From contig CBFIAU010000006.1 of NCBI GenBank assembly GCA_965660675.1, positions 62,001 to 126,000 of the forward strand: a stretch of 64,000 bases of DNA, written 5' to 3'. This stretch comes from UBA12202 sp002691725. GTDB taxonomy: Bacteria; Pseudomonadota; Alphaproteobacteria; Puniceispirillales; UBA1172. The notes beneath the pieces are model-generated. The model saw nothing but the letters and a program-made list of their open reading frames with translations, made no database searches and was not told where the DNA came from. Below, one piece after another: positions 8,876 to 18,936 of the stretch. Within the stretch, counting starts at the first letter, position 1. Every line of letters begins with the position of its first letter. The position numbers were made by a program, and so were the translations under genes.

Positions 8876-10841
8876 CAGACGGGGCGTTATCGCGAATATA
8901 ATGAAAGCGTTTTTCGGCTTTACGCCCCATTAATGTATCAACTAGCCCATCCACACGCCGCCGATCATCAGCATCCGCGCCTTGACGTGTTGGCAGGCTG
9001 ACTTGCAATAATCGTCTGGTTTCAGGTGCCATAGTGGTCTGTTTAAGCTGACTGGGCGGCATTTCCCCCAAGCCTTTGAAGCGGCTAACCTCAACCTTGC
9101 CGCGTTTATTGAAACCCTGTTCAATAATCTCCTCGCGCTGGGCATCATCAAGCGCATAACGGACATCATCGCCTTGTGCCAGACGATATAGTGGCGGTTG
9201 CGCTAAATAGAGATGACCTTTTTCAATCAGCTCAGGCATCTGCTGATAGAAATAGGTCATTAGCAAAGCCGCAATATGAGCGCCATCAACATCCGCATCG
9301 GTCATAATAATGATACGATCATAGCGTAACTGATCTAATGAAAAGGATTTCCCCGGCTGCACGCCAAGGGCCAGGGCGAGATCTGATAATTCCTGATTTT
9401 GATTAGTCTTATCATCGCTGGCAGAGGCCACATTTAATATTTTGCCGCGCAATGGAAGAACCGCCTGAGTGCGGCGATTGCGCGCCTGTTTCGCTGATCC
9501 ACCGGCAGAGTCGCCCTCAACAATAAATATCTCTGTTTCCTCACTCCCTGAAGCGCTGCAATCAGCCAGCTTGCCGGGTAAGCGGAGGCGTTTTGTTGCG
9601 GATTTTCTGGCAACATCGCGGTCACGCCGTTTGCGCTTGCGGTCCTCCATGCGCTGAATGGCCGCCTCAAGAAGAAAACCTGCTCTGTCTTTATCGGCTG
9701 CAAGCCACGTCTCAAAGCGGTCTCTTAATGCGGTTTCAACCAGCTTAGTGGCATCTTGGCTAACCAGTTTATCTTTTGTCTGGCCTTGAAAATGCGGCGA
9801 TTTAATGAACACAGATAAGACACAGCCAACTTGCGCCATAACATCATCAACAGTGAGATCAGCGGCTTTTTTAAGACCGGCAATATCGCCATAATTCCGC
9901 ATGCCGCGCACAATGGCTTGCCGCAGTCCTTGTTCATGAGTGCCGCCATCAGGCGTCGGAACAGTATTACAATATGACCGAACAAAGCCATCCTCGTGAT
10001 CGTGAAACCACGTCATTGCAAACTCAATTTTTTCCCCATCAATCATAACTGTGTCAAAGAACGGCTGGCTGATCAAAACATCATGATTGCTGGTGCTATC
10101 AACAAGGAAATCTTTTAATCCTTCGGGATAGGATAGCGTGTCCTCGGCGGGGATATCTTGATCTTTGGCAAGCAAAGATGGCGCGCATGACCAGCGAATT
10201 TCTACACCAGCAAATAAATAGGCTTTTGATTTGGCAAGCCGATAAAGCACGGCTGGCTTTAGCTGTGCGTTTTGACCAAAAATGTCAGGGTCAGGCAAAA
10301 ACCGGACTTGAGTTCCTCGGCGATTTGATACCGCCCCACATTCTGCCAATGAGCCTATGGCTTTGCCGCGTGAAAAGCTCTGCCGATAGAGGGTTTTATT
10401 ACGCGCAACTTCGACCGTCATCTCCATCGCTAAGGCATTGACCACCGATGCCCCAACACCATGCAAGCCGCCAGAGGTTGAATAGGCTTTGCCGCCAAAC
10501 TTACCGCCCGAATGAAGCGTCGTCATGATCACTTCTAATGCCGATTTATCAGGAAACTTGGGATGCGGATCAATCGGAATACCGCGACCATTATCACTTA
10601 TCGTCAAATGGCCTGTATCCTCTAACCTGATATCAATGCGTGACGCATAGCCAGCAACGGTTTCATCCATGGCATTATCAAGGACTTCTGAGGCAAGATG
10701 ATGTAACGCCCGGTCATCGGTGCCGCCGATATACATCCCCGGACGCTTGCGGACAGGCTCAAGGCCTTCTAAAACTTCAATCTCAGAAGCAGAGTAATCG
10801 GAGGGATCAGCATCAAATAAGCTGCTCATGTTAACAACCAT
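8853..10841 (-). CDS. parE: DNA topoisomerase IV subunit B
   Basis: ParE is the ATPase subunit of topoisomerase IV, which decatenates daughter chromosomes. The 662-aa product starts with SDYSASEIEVLEGLEPVR and RKRPGMYIGG, then the GHKL ATPase boxes DNAMDE, ISDNGRGIP and GGLHGVGASVVNALA. The C-terminal Toprim region has IVEGDSAGGSA, PLRGKILNV and MTDADVDGAHIAALL. The short spacing and the TDADVDGAH block with KGLGEMPPSQL favour ParE over GyrB, and the length of about 660 aa fits ParE rather than the longer GyrB. An in-frame ATG at 10829 is an alternative start. Confidence 0.92.
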   Translation of the reverse strand: MVVNMSSLFDADPSDYSASEIEVLEGLEPVRKRPGMYIGGTDDRALHHLASEVLDNAMDETVAGYASRIDIRLEDTGHLTISDNGRGIPIDPHPKFPDKSALEVIMTTLHSGGKFGGKAYSTSGGLHGVGASVVNALAMEMTVEVARNKTLYRQSFSRGKAIGSLAECGAVSNRRGTQVRFLPDPDIFGQNAQLKPAVLYRLAKSKAYLFAGVEIRWSCAPSLLAKDQDIPAEDTLSYPEGLKDFLVDSTSNHDVLISQPFFDTVMIDGEKIEFAMTWFHDHEDGFVRSYCNTVPTPDGGTHEQGLRQAIVRGMRNYGDIAGLKKAADLTVDDVMAQVGCVLSVFIKSPHFQGQTKDKLVSQDATKLVETALRDRFETWLAADKDRAGFLLEAAIQRMEDRKRKRRDRDVARKSATKRLRLPGKLADCSASGSEETEIFIVEGDSAGGSAKQARNRRTQAVLPLRGKILNVASASDDKTNQNQELSDLALALGVQPGKSFSLDQLRYDRIIIMTDADVDGAHIAALLMTYFYQQMPELIEKGHLYLAQPPLYRLAQGDDVRYALDDAQREEIIEQGFNKRGKVEVSRFKGLGEMPPSQLKQTTMAPETRRLLQVSLPTRQGADADDRRRVDGLVDTLMGRKAEKRFHYIRDNAPSVMVTLDI

Positions 10842-10975
10842 ATATGGATAATAATATGCTAACTTAACACAATATTTTGTGTTGTGAAGCCTGTCTTATG
10901 GGTCAGGATAAAAAACCTCCCATAAAAAAACTTCATAAACACACCTCCCATAAAAATGCTCATTAATAAAACATG

Positions 10976-11004
10976 AAAAAACCCCCATGACATAGCCATG
11001 GGGG
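10976..11004 (-). terminator. Rho-independent terminator of glnA
   Basis: On the minus strand an 8-bp perfect stem CCCCCATG / CATGGGGG (10982-10989 with 10997-11004, 7-nt loop) is followed by six T residues. It lies 24 bp after the glnA stop codon, in the right orientation for glnBA. Confidence 0.92.
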
Positions 11005-11027
11005 CTTTCCAATCAATATAAGTTTGG

Positions 11028-12437
11028 TTAGCTTGAATAGTACATTTGGAACTCGACCGGGTGAGGGGTGTGTTCAAAGGCATAGACTTCTTCCATTTTC
11101 AGCTCGATATAGGCATCAATCTGATCATTGGTAAAGACGTCACCACTCGTTAAATATTCTCTATCAGCATCAAGACTTTCCAGCGCTTCACGCAAGCTTC
11201 CGCAAACTGTTGGAATATCATTTAGCTCCTCTGGCGGCAGGTCATAGAGATCTTTATCCATGGCTTCGCCTGGATTGATCTTGTTACGAATACCGTCAAG
11301 CCCAGCCATTAACATGGCAGAGAAGGCCAGATACGGGTTTGCCATTGGGTCAGGGAAACGAACCTCAACACGCTTGCCTTTTGGATTATTAACAAAAGGA
11401 ATACGGCAAGATGCTGACCGGTTACGCGAAGAATACGCCAAAAGAACTGGTGCTTCAAACCCTGGGATCAAACGCTTGTATGAGTTTGTGGATGGGTTCG
11501 TGAAGGCATTAAGTGACTTGGCATGTTTGATAATGCCGCCAATATAATTCAGTGCCATTTCAGATAGATCAGCATAACCATTTCCAGCAAAAAGCGGTGC
11601 GCTATCTTTCCACAATGACTGGTGAACATGCATACCTGAGCCGTTATCGCCAACGATTGGCTTAGGCATAAAGGTGGCAGAAACACCGTAAGCATGGGCG
11701 ACCTGATGGACACTATACTTATAAAGCTGAAGGTTATCGGCAGTTTCAATCAATGTGCCGAACATCATTCCTAATTCATGCTGTGATGGGGCAACTTCAT
11801 GGTGATGTTTTTCAACAGGAACGCCCATTTCGCTCATCACAGATAGCATTTCTGAACGAATATCCTGGCCACTATCAACAGGCGGCACAGGGAAATATCC
11901 GCCCTTAACCCCTGGACGGTGACCCATATTACCTTCTTCGTAATCACGCGATGTATTATATGGGCCTTCAACAGAATCCAATTTATACATGCCGGTGTTC
12001 ATGCCGACTTCGTATTTGACGTCATCAAACAAGAAAAACTCTGCCTCTGGGCCAAAAAATGCTGTATCAGCAATGCCAGCAGATGCCATATGCGCTAACG
12101 CTGCTTTTGCTGTCGACCGTGGATCACGTTCATACGCCTGCATGGTAATCGGATCGAGGACATCACAGAACAAAGCTAACGTTGGCTGAGCAAAAAACGG
12201 ATCAATGTAGAACCTGCTCAAATCAGGCATCAACGTCATGTCTGATTCATTAATCGCCTTCCAGCCAGCAATGGATGAGCCATCGAACATGAACCCTTCT
12301 GATAAAGAGTCATTATCAATGGTATCAACATGCTGAGTCAGATGCTGCATTTTTCCCCGTGGATCGGTGAAGCGCAGATCAACAAAATTGATGTCGTTTT
12401 CCTTGATAAAATCAAGAACAGTTTTCGCGTTAGTCAT
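11028..12437 (-). CDS. glnA: Glutamine synthetase type I
   Basis: GlnA makes glutamine from glutamate, ammonia and ATP. It is 469 aa, the size of GSI dodecamer subunits. The N-terminal beta-grasp domain holds VDLRFTDPRGKMQHLT and MFDGSSIAGWKAINESDM. Catalytic blocks include PEAEFFLFD, HHEVAPSQHELGMMFG, GSGMHVHQSLWK and the arginine-rich NRSASCRIPF. Y398 in DLYDLPPEE is the adenylylation site, so GlnE-type control is expected. The ribosome site GAGAGG precedes ATG 12437. It follows glnB closely (39 bp) and ends in a clear terminator. Confidence 0.97.
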   Translation of the reverse strand: MTNAKTVLDFIKENDINFVDLRFTDPRGKMQHLTQHVDTIDNDSLSEGFMFDGSSIAGWKAINESDMTLMPDLSRFYIDPFFAQPTLALFCDVLDPITMQAYERDPRSTAKAALAHMASAGIADTAFFGPEAEFFLFDDVKYEVGMNTGMYKLDSVEGPYNTSRDYEEGNMGHRPGVKGGYFPVPPVDSGQDIRSEMLSVMSEMGVPVEKHHHEVAPSQHELGMMFGTLIETADNLQLYKYSVHQVAHAYGVSATFMPKPIVGDNGSGMHVHQSLWKDSAPLFAGNGYADLSEMALNYIGGIIKHAKSLNAFTNPSTNSYKRLIPGFEAPVLLAYSSRNRSASCRIPFVNNPKGKRVEVRFPDPMANPYLAFSAMLMAGLDGIRNKINPGEAMDKDLYDLPPEELNDIPTVCGSLREALESLDADREYLTSGDVFTNDQIDAYIELKMEEVYAFEHTPHPVEFQMYYSS

Positions 12438-12476
12438 ATTGGTATTCCTCTCAAGTTTGTGTTGTGACGTAAATAA

Positions 12477-12815
12477 TTAAATTGCGTCAGAGCCTCTTTC
12501 GCCTGTCCGTATGCGAATGACTTCATCAATGGGTGATATGAAAATCTTGCCATCACCAATTCGGCCAGTAGCCGCTGAACTTAAAATGGCATCAACTGCC
12601 TGATCGACAAGTCCATCTTCTAAAACAATGTCGATTTTTACTTTAGGGAGAAAATCAACAACATATTCTGCCCCTCTGTATAATTCGGTATGGCCTTTCT
12701 GACGACCAAAACCTTTGGCTTCAGTAATCGTGATGCCTTGAATACCGACTTCATGAAGCGCTTCTTTCACTTCATCAAGTTTAAACGGCTTAATAACAAC
12801 TTCTAATTTTTTCAT
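12477..12815 (-). CDS. glnB: Nitrogen regulatory protein P-II
   Basis: PII is the trimeric signal protein that senses 2-oxoglutarate, ATP/ADP and glutamine status. Translation from ATG 12815 gives 112 aa, the standard length, starting MKKLEVVIKPFKLDEVKEAL. This start has a perfect GGAGG ribosome site five bases upstream. The T-loop carries Y51 in ELYRGAEYVVDFLPK, the uridylylation site. The C-terminal signature GDGKIFISPIDEVIRIRTGE is complete. The gene is the first of glnB-glnA. Because it is paired with glnA and not with amtB (which lies 13 kb away), GlnB rather than GlnK is the better name. Confidence 0.95.
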   Translation of the reverse strand: MKKLEVVIKPFKLDEVKEALHEVGIQGITITEAKGFGRQKGHTELYRGAEYVVDFLPKVKIDIVLEDGLVDQAVDAILSSAATGRIGDGKIFISPIDEVIRIRTGERGSDAI

Positions 12816-13007
12816 AAAAACCTCCATCTATATGTTATATTGAAGCAATATTAGTTCTTTTATTGTAGATTTTTACTTAACCTATTAAAATATAGTCATT
12901 AATTAATTTTTTTCAGGATATATATCAGGTTTAGATAATATTAAGAAACCTTAATTATGCATACAATACAGGCAAATTATGTATTATGGTTAATTATTAA
13001 GCAAAAA

Positions 13008-14168
13008 TTACTGATTTAGACACTCTGCGAACCGCGATAGTGCCGTTGTAATCGCTTCATCAGAGTTTGCGCAAGAAAACCGTAAGTAGCCTTCGCCCAT
13101 GTCGCCAAAGCTGGTTCCACTAATGACAGCAACGCCGTAGTCTTCTAATAAGCGCGACTGCAATTCGGATGATGTCACATCTGTTCCGGTGATATTACAG
13201 AAGGCATAAAAAGCGCCGGTTGGCGCAGCGCAAGTCACGCCGGGCAGGGCGTTTAGACCTTTATGGATAAGCCTTGCACGTCTTTGAAAGGCCTGCCGCA
13301 TCTCCTCGACACAAGTCTGATCACCAGTTAGCGCCGCCAGCGCCGCTATTTGGGCGGCGGCATTGACACATGAATGGTTGTTGACAGCCAAGCGGTCGGC
13401 GGCTTCGGCTAATGATTTTGGCCATATTCCATAGCCCAAACGCCAGCCAGTCATGGCATATGTTTTTGACCAGCCATTGAGGATGATCAATTGATCGCGT
13501 ATTTCGGGAAAGCTAAGGCAACTGGTCATCTCAGAGCCATCAAATACCAACTTATCATAAATCTCATCTGACATAAGATAGACATGCGGATGCTTCACCA
13601 ATCCAGCAATCAGTTTTTCAATTTCTGCCCTAGGCGTTACTCCGCCAGTGGGATTGGCAGGCGAATTTATAATAACCAGACGAGTATTTTCGGTAATCCT
13701 GGATAGGATATCATCAGCATCAAGGGCGAAACCTTTATCTTCGGATAGCGAATAAGGCACCGGTGTTGCGCTGCTAAAGCGGATAGATGATGCGTAAATG
13801 GGAAAGCCGGGGTCTGGATATATAATCTCTGCGCCGGCCTCACCCAAAAGCTGTGTTGCGAAAAACATAACAACCTTACCACCGGGCAAGATTTGCACCA
13901 GATCAGGATCAACATTAGTCTGGTAACTATCATAAAGGCTTTTCGCCACGCCCTCGCGCAACGAAACAATACCTTTTGATGGAGTATAGCCATGATGCCC
14001 ATCACGAAGCGCCTGTATTCCTGCCTCGACAATATGTGGCGGGGTTGGAAAATCAGGCTGGCCAATCCCTAGATTAATGATGTCGGCGCCTTCTGCTGCA
14101 AGCTCTGCTGCGCGGGCAAGGACAGAAAATGCGGTTTCGGTTCCAAGGTTTGCGGCGCGTCTGTGCAT
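13008..14168 (-). CDS. Pyridoxal phosphate-dependent aminotransferase (class I/II)
   Basis: This fold-type I aminotransferase (about 386 aa) resembles the aspartate/aromatic aminotransferase Ib group. It has INLGIGQPDFPTPPHI near the N-terminus, NSPANPTGG (about residue 168), DEIYDKLVFDG, and the PLP lysine in NGWSKTYAMTGWRLGY (about 235). The C-terminus carries RFSCANSDEAI with the carboxylate-binding arginine. Three ATG codons in a row follow a GGGGGA ribosome site; the third (14168) gives the best spacing. The substrate cannot be fixed from sequence; aspartate or aromatic amino acids are likely. Confidence 0.88.
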   Translation of the reverse strand: MHRRAANLGTETAFSVLARAAELAAEGADIINLGIGQPDFPTPPHIVEAGIQALRDGHHGYTPSKGIVSLREGVAKSLYDSYQTNVDPDLVQILPGGKVVMFFATQLLGEAGAEIIYPDPGFPIYASSIRFSSATPVPYSLSEDKGFALDADDILSRITENTRLVIINSPANPTGGVTPRAEIEKLIAGLVKHPHVYLMSDEIYDKLVFDGSEMTSCLSFPEIRDQLIILNGWSKTYAMTGWRLGYGIWPKSLAEAADRLAVNNHSCVNAAAQIAALAALTGDQTCVEEMRQAFQRRARLIHKGLNALPGVTCAAPTGAFYAFCNITGTDVTSSELQSRLLEDYGVAVISGTSFGDMGEGYLRFSCANSDEAITTALSRFAECLNQ

Positions 14169-14309
14169 CATCATTTCCCCCAAAATAATCTTACCTATGT
14201 TTCCAGATAAACGAGGCTTACTTATATTGTCCAGAAATATTGTTGAAATCCGTGTTCTGTCTCATGCAGATGCTTGACGTATGCACGGCTTACCTAAACA
14301 CGGCTGGCC

Positions 14310-16084
14310 GTGGCTGTGGGGGAACATTCCAAAACCAAACCACACGTAATGCGCCCACGGTCTGCCGTCCATGACGACCCTGATCAAGTCGCCTCATTGA
14401 CAGCAGATACCATTCGGGTCAAATTGACCGATAACCAAGGCGGCGTCAGTTTTGAAACCTATGTCGTCAATCTTGCCAATTTGAACGATAACGCCCCTGA
14501 ATTTAGCGCTCCTGTGGCAGGTACAGGCGCGGCACTTGAGGCAGGTGGAGATGGCACAACCGCTAGCCCGTATCAGATCACTGGATTTGATGAAAATCTG
14601 GCTGATGGCACGACTGTCTTTACCCCAGCCACCACTGATGCTGATGACGTTGATGGTGGCGTGACGGATACCGTTGAGTATTCGCTGGCCTCAGGGGTTG
14701 CTGATAACGATCTCTTTACTATTGATGCGGCAACTGGCGCGGTCAGCTTTAACGCTGGTGAGGCGGATTATGAACGCCCTGTTGGTATGACGGACGGCAC
14801 CTACCGGGTTGAAGTGACCGCCACGAATGCGGATGCCTCACCTGTGCCAACGGCGACGGGCGCCACCAAACCGTCCAGCACACAGGTGGTTGAGATTGTC
14901 CTTAACAATATCGATGAAGCGCCGACACGGATTTTCCTCGATGATACGGTTCTTTCCACGGATACATTGACAAGCGCGCCACTTATGGTGGATAACCCTG
15001 ATGAGGATAATCCTGTTTTTGTGTTTACCCTTGTTACGGATGGCGCGGCAACAGATGGCGAGATAACCGATACCGCGCTGTTTACGATCACTAATGGCGC
15101 GCTTGTGTTTTCAGGCACGGACGATCAGAGCAAGGGGGTGCCATATCAGGTTCGGGTTCAGGTTTCGGATGGTGCCTTGACCACGACGCAGATCGTGGAA
15201 GTGTCCGAAGGGTCATTGTTTATTGATACCGGGGGGATTGCCACAGGCACGCTCCGTGGTGTGATCCGCATTGATGCCTGGGTGTCAAGCGATGATAACA
15301 ACAATGTGATGGTTGAATTTGTTGGCGGCAGTGGTGTTGGCGGCAATGATGAAAATGGCTGGACAATCGGGGTGAACAATCCCGATGCGACCGATACCCG
15401 CCTGAAAGTGCATGAAGCTGTTGATCTGCTCAACAACCATGCCCAGTTTGGCGACAAATATGTGGCGACCTGGCTTGCCACAGTATCAGCGCTGTCGAGT
15501 ACTGATTTTACCAATCATGTCAATCTGGCAGGGGGCACAGCTACCGTTGCTGCCTCTTTAGATTTACGGGGACTCCATCCTTTGTTGATACTGGTGACGG
15601 CAATTGGAGAGCCACAATCAATTATGATGTTACTGGCAATGACGCGACAACGGTTCAAGATGTTGTCGATGCGATCAATGACCATGGCGACCTGAGCCAG
15701 ATTGTGGAAGCATTCTACAAAACCCCCGATGGTGAAACTGCGGCGGTTAAACTGTCCGGCGGTACTTCGGTAAGCGGCTCTTATACCATTGATGATGAAG
15801 ATACCACTGACACGTTGGACGCACACACACTCATTCTGCAAGTTCGTGCTGGAACTGACGGAGTATACACTGATGCCACTGATGGCGGGGTAGATATCGA
15901 AGGGACATATGGTGATCTTTCTATCAATTCTGCTGGCGTCTGGACCTATACGCTGGATGATGCAGATGCCGATACCGCGGCGCTTACTGACGATGCTACT
16001 GAGACCTTCCAGATACGTGTCGAAGATGATGGAGGTCTTACTTCAGAGGTCGAAACGCTGACGATCACGATTGACGTTGTCTGA
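14310..16084 (+). pseudogene. Remnant of a large cadherin/VCBS-type surface protein, frameshifted
   Basis: Two reading frames encode consecutive parts of a repetitive extracellular protein. Frame one (to 15695) has cadherin-like blocks IRVKLTDNQGGVSFETYVVN then NLNDNAPEFSAP, a second repeat near DDVDGGVTDTVEYSLASG, and a domain ending VNLAGGT. Coding then continues in another frame from about 15565 (TGTPSFVDTGDGNW) into 15704-16084, which has a VCBS-like repeat (GTYGDLSINSAGVWTYTLDD). There is no signal peptide, no secretion domain and no ribosome site before 14310, so both ends are missing. Such proteins are usually adhesins exported by type I secretion. A recent decay remnant or an assembly error at the shift are both possible. 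Confidence 0.7.
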
Positions 16085-16120
16085 CCGCGACATGACCTGA
16101 TGAGACCTGATAAGATCTGC

Positions 16121-16153
16121 CTGAATTCTGGCTGAACTCTGGCTAAACTCTGG
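16121..16153. repeat. 11-bp imperfect tandem repeat, three units
   Basis: Units ctgaattctgg, ctgaactctgg and ctaaactctgg stand head to tail just after the adhesin remnant. The 289-bp stretch 16085-16373 up to tRNA-His otherwise shows no gene. Confidence 0.8.
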
Positions 16154-16373
16154 CTGGGGGTTGGTTTTGCGCTTTTGCTTTTGATGCCGCTTGACCTTAG
16201 GATGATCTTCAAGTAGTAACGTAGAAATTGTGTTGTTAGGTGCTTGATATGAACGCATTTCGGTATCCTGAAACGATGTCACTTATGGAAACGCTTATTC
16301 CAAAAAGTGGTGTTTTTAAGGGTAAAATGGGAAATTTAACATTATATATCAATTACTTATCACATGATGTTAC

Positions 16374-16451
16374 GGCGGGTGTAGCTCAGTTGGTTAGAGC
16401 GCGGGTTTGTGGTACCTGAGGTCGCCGGTTCGAAGCCGGTCACTCGCCCCA
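16374..16451 (+). tRNA. tRNA-His (GTG)
   Basis: The cloverleaf has acceptor GCGGGTG pairing with CACTCGC, a genome-encoded G-1 at 16374 opposite C73, D-arm GCTCAGTTGGTTAGAGC, anticodon loop TTGTGGT (anticodon GTG) and encoded CCA at 16449-16451. The G-1 is the histidine identity element. Confidence 0.95.
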
Positions 16452-16506
16452 TCATTTATGGCACTTATCCATAACAAAATCGATCAGCAACGAGGCTTTT
16501 TATATC

Positions 16507-18114
16507 ATGGCTATTACGCAAACACTTGAAGATGGACTAAAACGGGAATTCGAAATTGCGCTAGATGCCGCGGATATTGAGAAACGAATTGATGAGCGTA
16601 TTGCAACCATGGCAGGGCAAGTTAAGATGCCGGGTTTCAGGCCTGGTAAAGTGCCTGCCAGTATTGTTAAAACGCGATATGGTAAGCAGGTTTTGGGTGA
16701 GGTTATTCAGGGCGCTATTGATGAGGCGACCAAATCAATCATTAATGACAATAATTTTCAGCTTGCCGCTAATCCTTCCTTAAATATTACCGAATATGAC
16801 GAAGGTGGAGACCTGAAGGCAGTGATGGCGTTTGAAATTATGCCGGAAATTCCTGAGGCTGATCTGTCTTCAATCAGTGTTGAGAAATGGAAACTTGACA
16901 TCTCTGCCGAAGAAGTCGATCAGGCACTAGAACAACTGGCAAATGAAAATCGCCCAACAAAGCCGATTGCCAAGCCGCGCGCTGTGAAATCAGGTGATAC
17001 CGTTGTCATTAACTTTATTGGCCGTGTTGATGGCGAAGCATTTGACGGTGGAACAGCTGAGGGCCACCAGCTTAAAATTGGCTCTAACAGCTTTATTCCC
17101 GGTTTTGAAGAAGGGTTAATTGGCGCTAAGGCTGATACTACGATTGATGTTAATGTGACTTTTCCAACTGAATATCCGGCTGAACAACTAGCCGGAAAAG
17201 CCAGCGTCTTTGAGGTTAGCATCACTGAGATTCGTGAAGATGATGACATTAAGCTGGATGATGAGTTTGCCAAGACATTTGGCATGGATGACCTTGCGGC
17301 ATTGAAAACGGCCCTATCAGATCAGCTGTCTCGCCAACATGACGCGGCACTTAGAAACCAGACAAAGACATCATTGCTTGATGCGCTTGATGGTCTTTAT
17401 GATGAAATTGACGTCCCTGAAACGCTTTATGACCAAGAATATAATCAGATTTGTCAGCAATTTTATCAGAAAGATCAAAATCAAGATCATGACCACGACC
17501 ATGATCATGATCACGACCACGATCACGCGCATGAGCATAAAGTCGATGAAAACATGTCAGATGACGAAAAAGATGAAGCTAAACTGATTGCTATTCGGCG
17601 GGTTAAGCTTGGTATGGTTTTGACAAATATTGGTCAGAAAAATAATCTGCAAGTTTCTGAAGAAGAAAGAAACCAGGCGATTTTTGCTGAAGCTCAGCGG
17701 TATCCCGGACAGCAACAGGAAGTGCTTGAGTATTTTAACAAAAACCCTGAAGCCGCCCAGCAACTTGCTGGTCCAATATTTGAAAATAAAGTTGTCGATT
17801 TCATCCTTGATCTGTGCAAGGTGAATGACAAAACCGTCACCGTTGAAGAACTTTATAAGACTGATGAGTTTGAAGAGCTGAAGGCGAAAAGCAAAGATAC
17901 TTCCAGTGAATCAAAAGCTAAATCGAAAAAAGCTCCTGCAAAAACTTCGGCAAAACCTGCGGCAAAACCTTCGGCAAAAAAGCCTGCTGCTAAAGCTGAT
18001 GCCAAAAAAGCACCGGCAAAAACTGCTGCTAAAACTGCGGCAAAACCTTCTGCAAAAACTGGGGCTAAAAAAGCACCTGCAAAAGCTGGGGCATCAAAAA
18101 AGTCTGATGGCTAG
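16507..18114 (+). CDS. tig: Trigger factor with His/Asp-rich insert and Lys/Ala-rich tail
   Basis: Trigger factor is the ribosome-bound chaperone and peptidyl-prolyl isomerase. The N-terminal domain contains the ribosome-binding block GFRPGKVPASIVKTRYG (about residues 43-59), and the FKBP domain has GDTVVINFIGRVDGEAFDGG (about 163). At 535 aa it is about 100 longer than usual. Two additions explain this: an alternating His-Asp run at about residues 324-340 within the C-terminal chaperone domain, and a tail after residue 470 rich in KKAPAK, AAKPSAK and TAAKTAAK units that resembles histone H1. It starts a tig-clpP-clpX-lon block and has a GAGG ribosome site. Confidence 0.95.
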   Translation: MAITQTLEDGLKREFEIALDAADIEKRIDERIATMAGQVKMPGFRPGKVPASIVKTRYGKQVLGEVIQGAIDEATKSIINDNNFQLAANPSLNITEYDEGGDLKAVMAFEIMPEIPEADLSSISVEKWKLDISAEEVDQALEQLANENRPTKPIAKPRAVKSGDTVVINFIGRVDGEAFDGGTAEGHQLKIGSNSFIPGFEEGLIGAKADTTIDVNVTFPTEYPAEQLAGKASVFEVSITEIREDDDIKLDDEFAKTFGMDDLAALKTALSDQLSRQHDAALRNQTKTSLLDALDGLYDEIDVPETLYDQEYNQICQQFYQKDQNQDHDHDHDHDHDHDHAHEHKVDENMSDDEKDEAKLIAIRRVKLGMVLTNIGQKNNLQVSEEERNQAIFAEAQRYPGQQQEVLEYFNKNPEAAQQLAGPIFENKVVDFILDLCKVNDKTVTVEELYKTDEFEELKAKSKDTSSESKAKSKKAPAKTSAKPAAKPSAKKPAAKADAKKAPAKTAAKTAAKPSAKTGAKKAPAKAGASKKSDG

Positions 18115-18178
18115 TCTTGCAAGCAACAGGTAGAACGATTAAGTCAGATAAACAGATCTCTTATAGCAGGATAATCAC

Positions 18179-18799
18179 ATGACGCATGTAACGGAAACAA
18201 TGTCAGCTTTAATTCCGATGGTTGTTGAGCAATCAAGCCGTGGGGAAAGATCGTATGATATTTACTCACGTCTTTTAAAGGAGCGCATTATTTTTGTTAA
18301 TGGGCCTATTGATGATGCGGTATCCTCTGTTGTTTGCGCGCAATTGCTGTTTCTGGAAAGTGAAAATCCATCGCAAGATATCTCTATGTATATCAATTCA
18401 CCGGGCGGTATCGTGACCTCTGGCCTCGCTATGTATGATACGATGGAATATATTCGTCCCGATGTATCCACCGTCTGCATTGGTCAGGCGGCATCTATGG
18501 GCTCGCTTTTACTGATGGCTGGTGCCGCAGGTAAGCGTTACAGTCTGCCAAACTCACGGATTATGACGCATCAGCCGTCTGGCGGGTTTTCTGGTCAGGC
18601 AGCAGATATTGAAATTCACGCAAGAGAAATATTGAACCTGCGCGAACGGCTAAACGGAATTTATGTCAAACATACGGGTAAATCCATGAAAGATGTTCAG
18701 AAAATCATGGATAGAGACACATTTATGACAGCAGATGAAGCCATGAAATTCGGACTTATTGATCAAGTCGTCGATAAGCGTCCAACCCCAAAGAAGTAG
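18179..18799 (+). CDS. clpP: ATP-dependent Clp protease proteolytic subunit
   Basis: ClpP forms the tetradecameric serine protease barrel that works with ClpX. The 206-aa product has the catalytic triad S106 (GQAASMGS), H131 (MTHQPSGG) and D180 (MDRDTFM). The oxyanion-hole region NSPGG is at about residues 73-77. It has an AGGA ribosome site and lies 65 bp after tig and 137 bp before clpX, the usual order in Proteobacteria. Confidence 0.97.
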   Translation: MTHVTETMSALIPMVVEQSSRGERSYDIYSRLLKERIIFVNGPIDDAVSSVVCAQLLFLESENPSQDISMYINSPGGIVTSGLAMYDTMEYIRPDVSTVCIGQAASMGSLLLMAGAAGKRYSLPNSRIMTHQPSGGFSGQAADIEIHAREILNLRERLNGIYVKHTGKSMKDVQKIMDRDTFMTADEAMKFGLIDQVVDKRPTPKK

Positions 18800-18936
18800 A
18801 ATAAATTATCAATATTTGTTCATTTATATGATCTGCTATATTATCTTTTCATGGAATGTTTTTTGCAACATAACAAAAAACCATTGATAGGATGTCCAAA
18901 TCCTGTCTAATATAGAAATAATAGGGAGTTTTTGTT

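Noticed and set aside
10859..11083. 74-aa minus-strand ORF across the glnA end
   Set aside because: It reads through the glnA terminator in another frame and has no recognisable features.
18858..18881. AT-only hairpin gttttttg/caaaaaac between clpP and clpX
   Set aside because: The stem is weak and has no T run, so it is not a convincing terminator or regulator.
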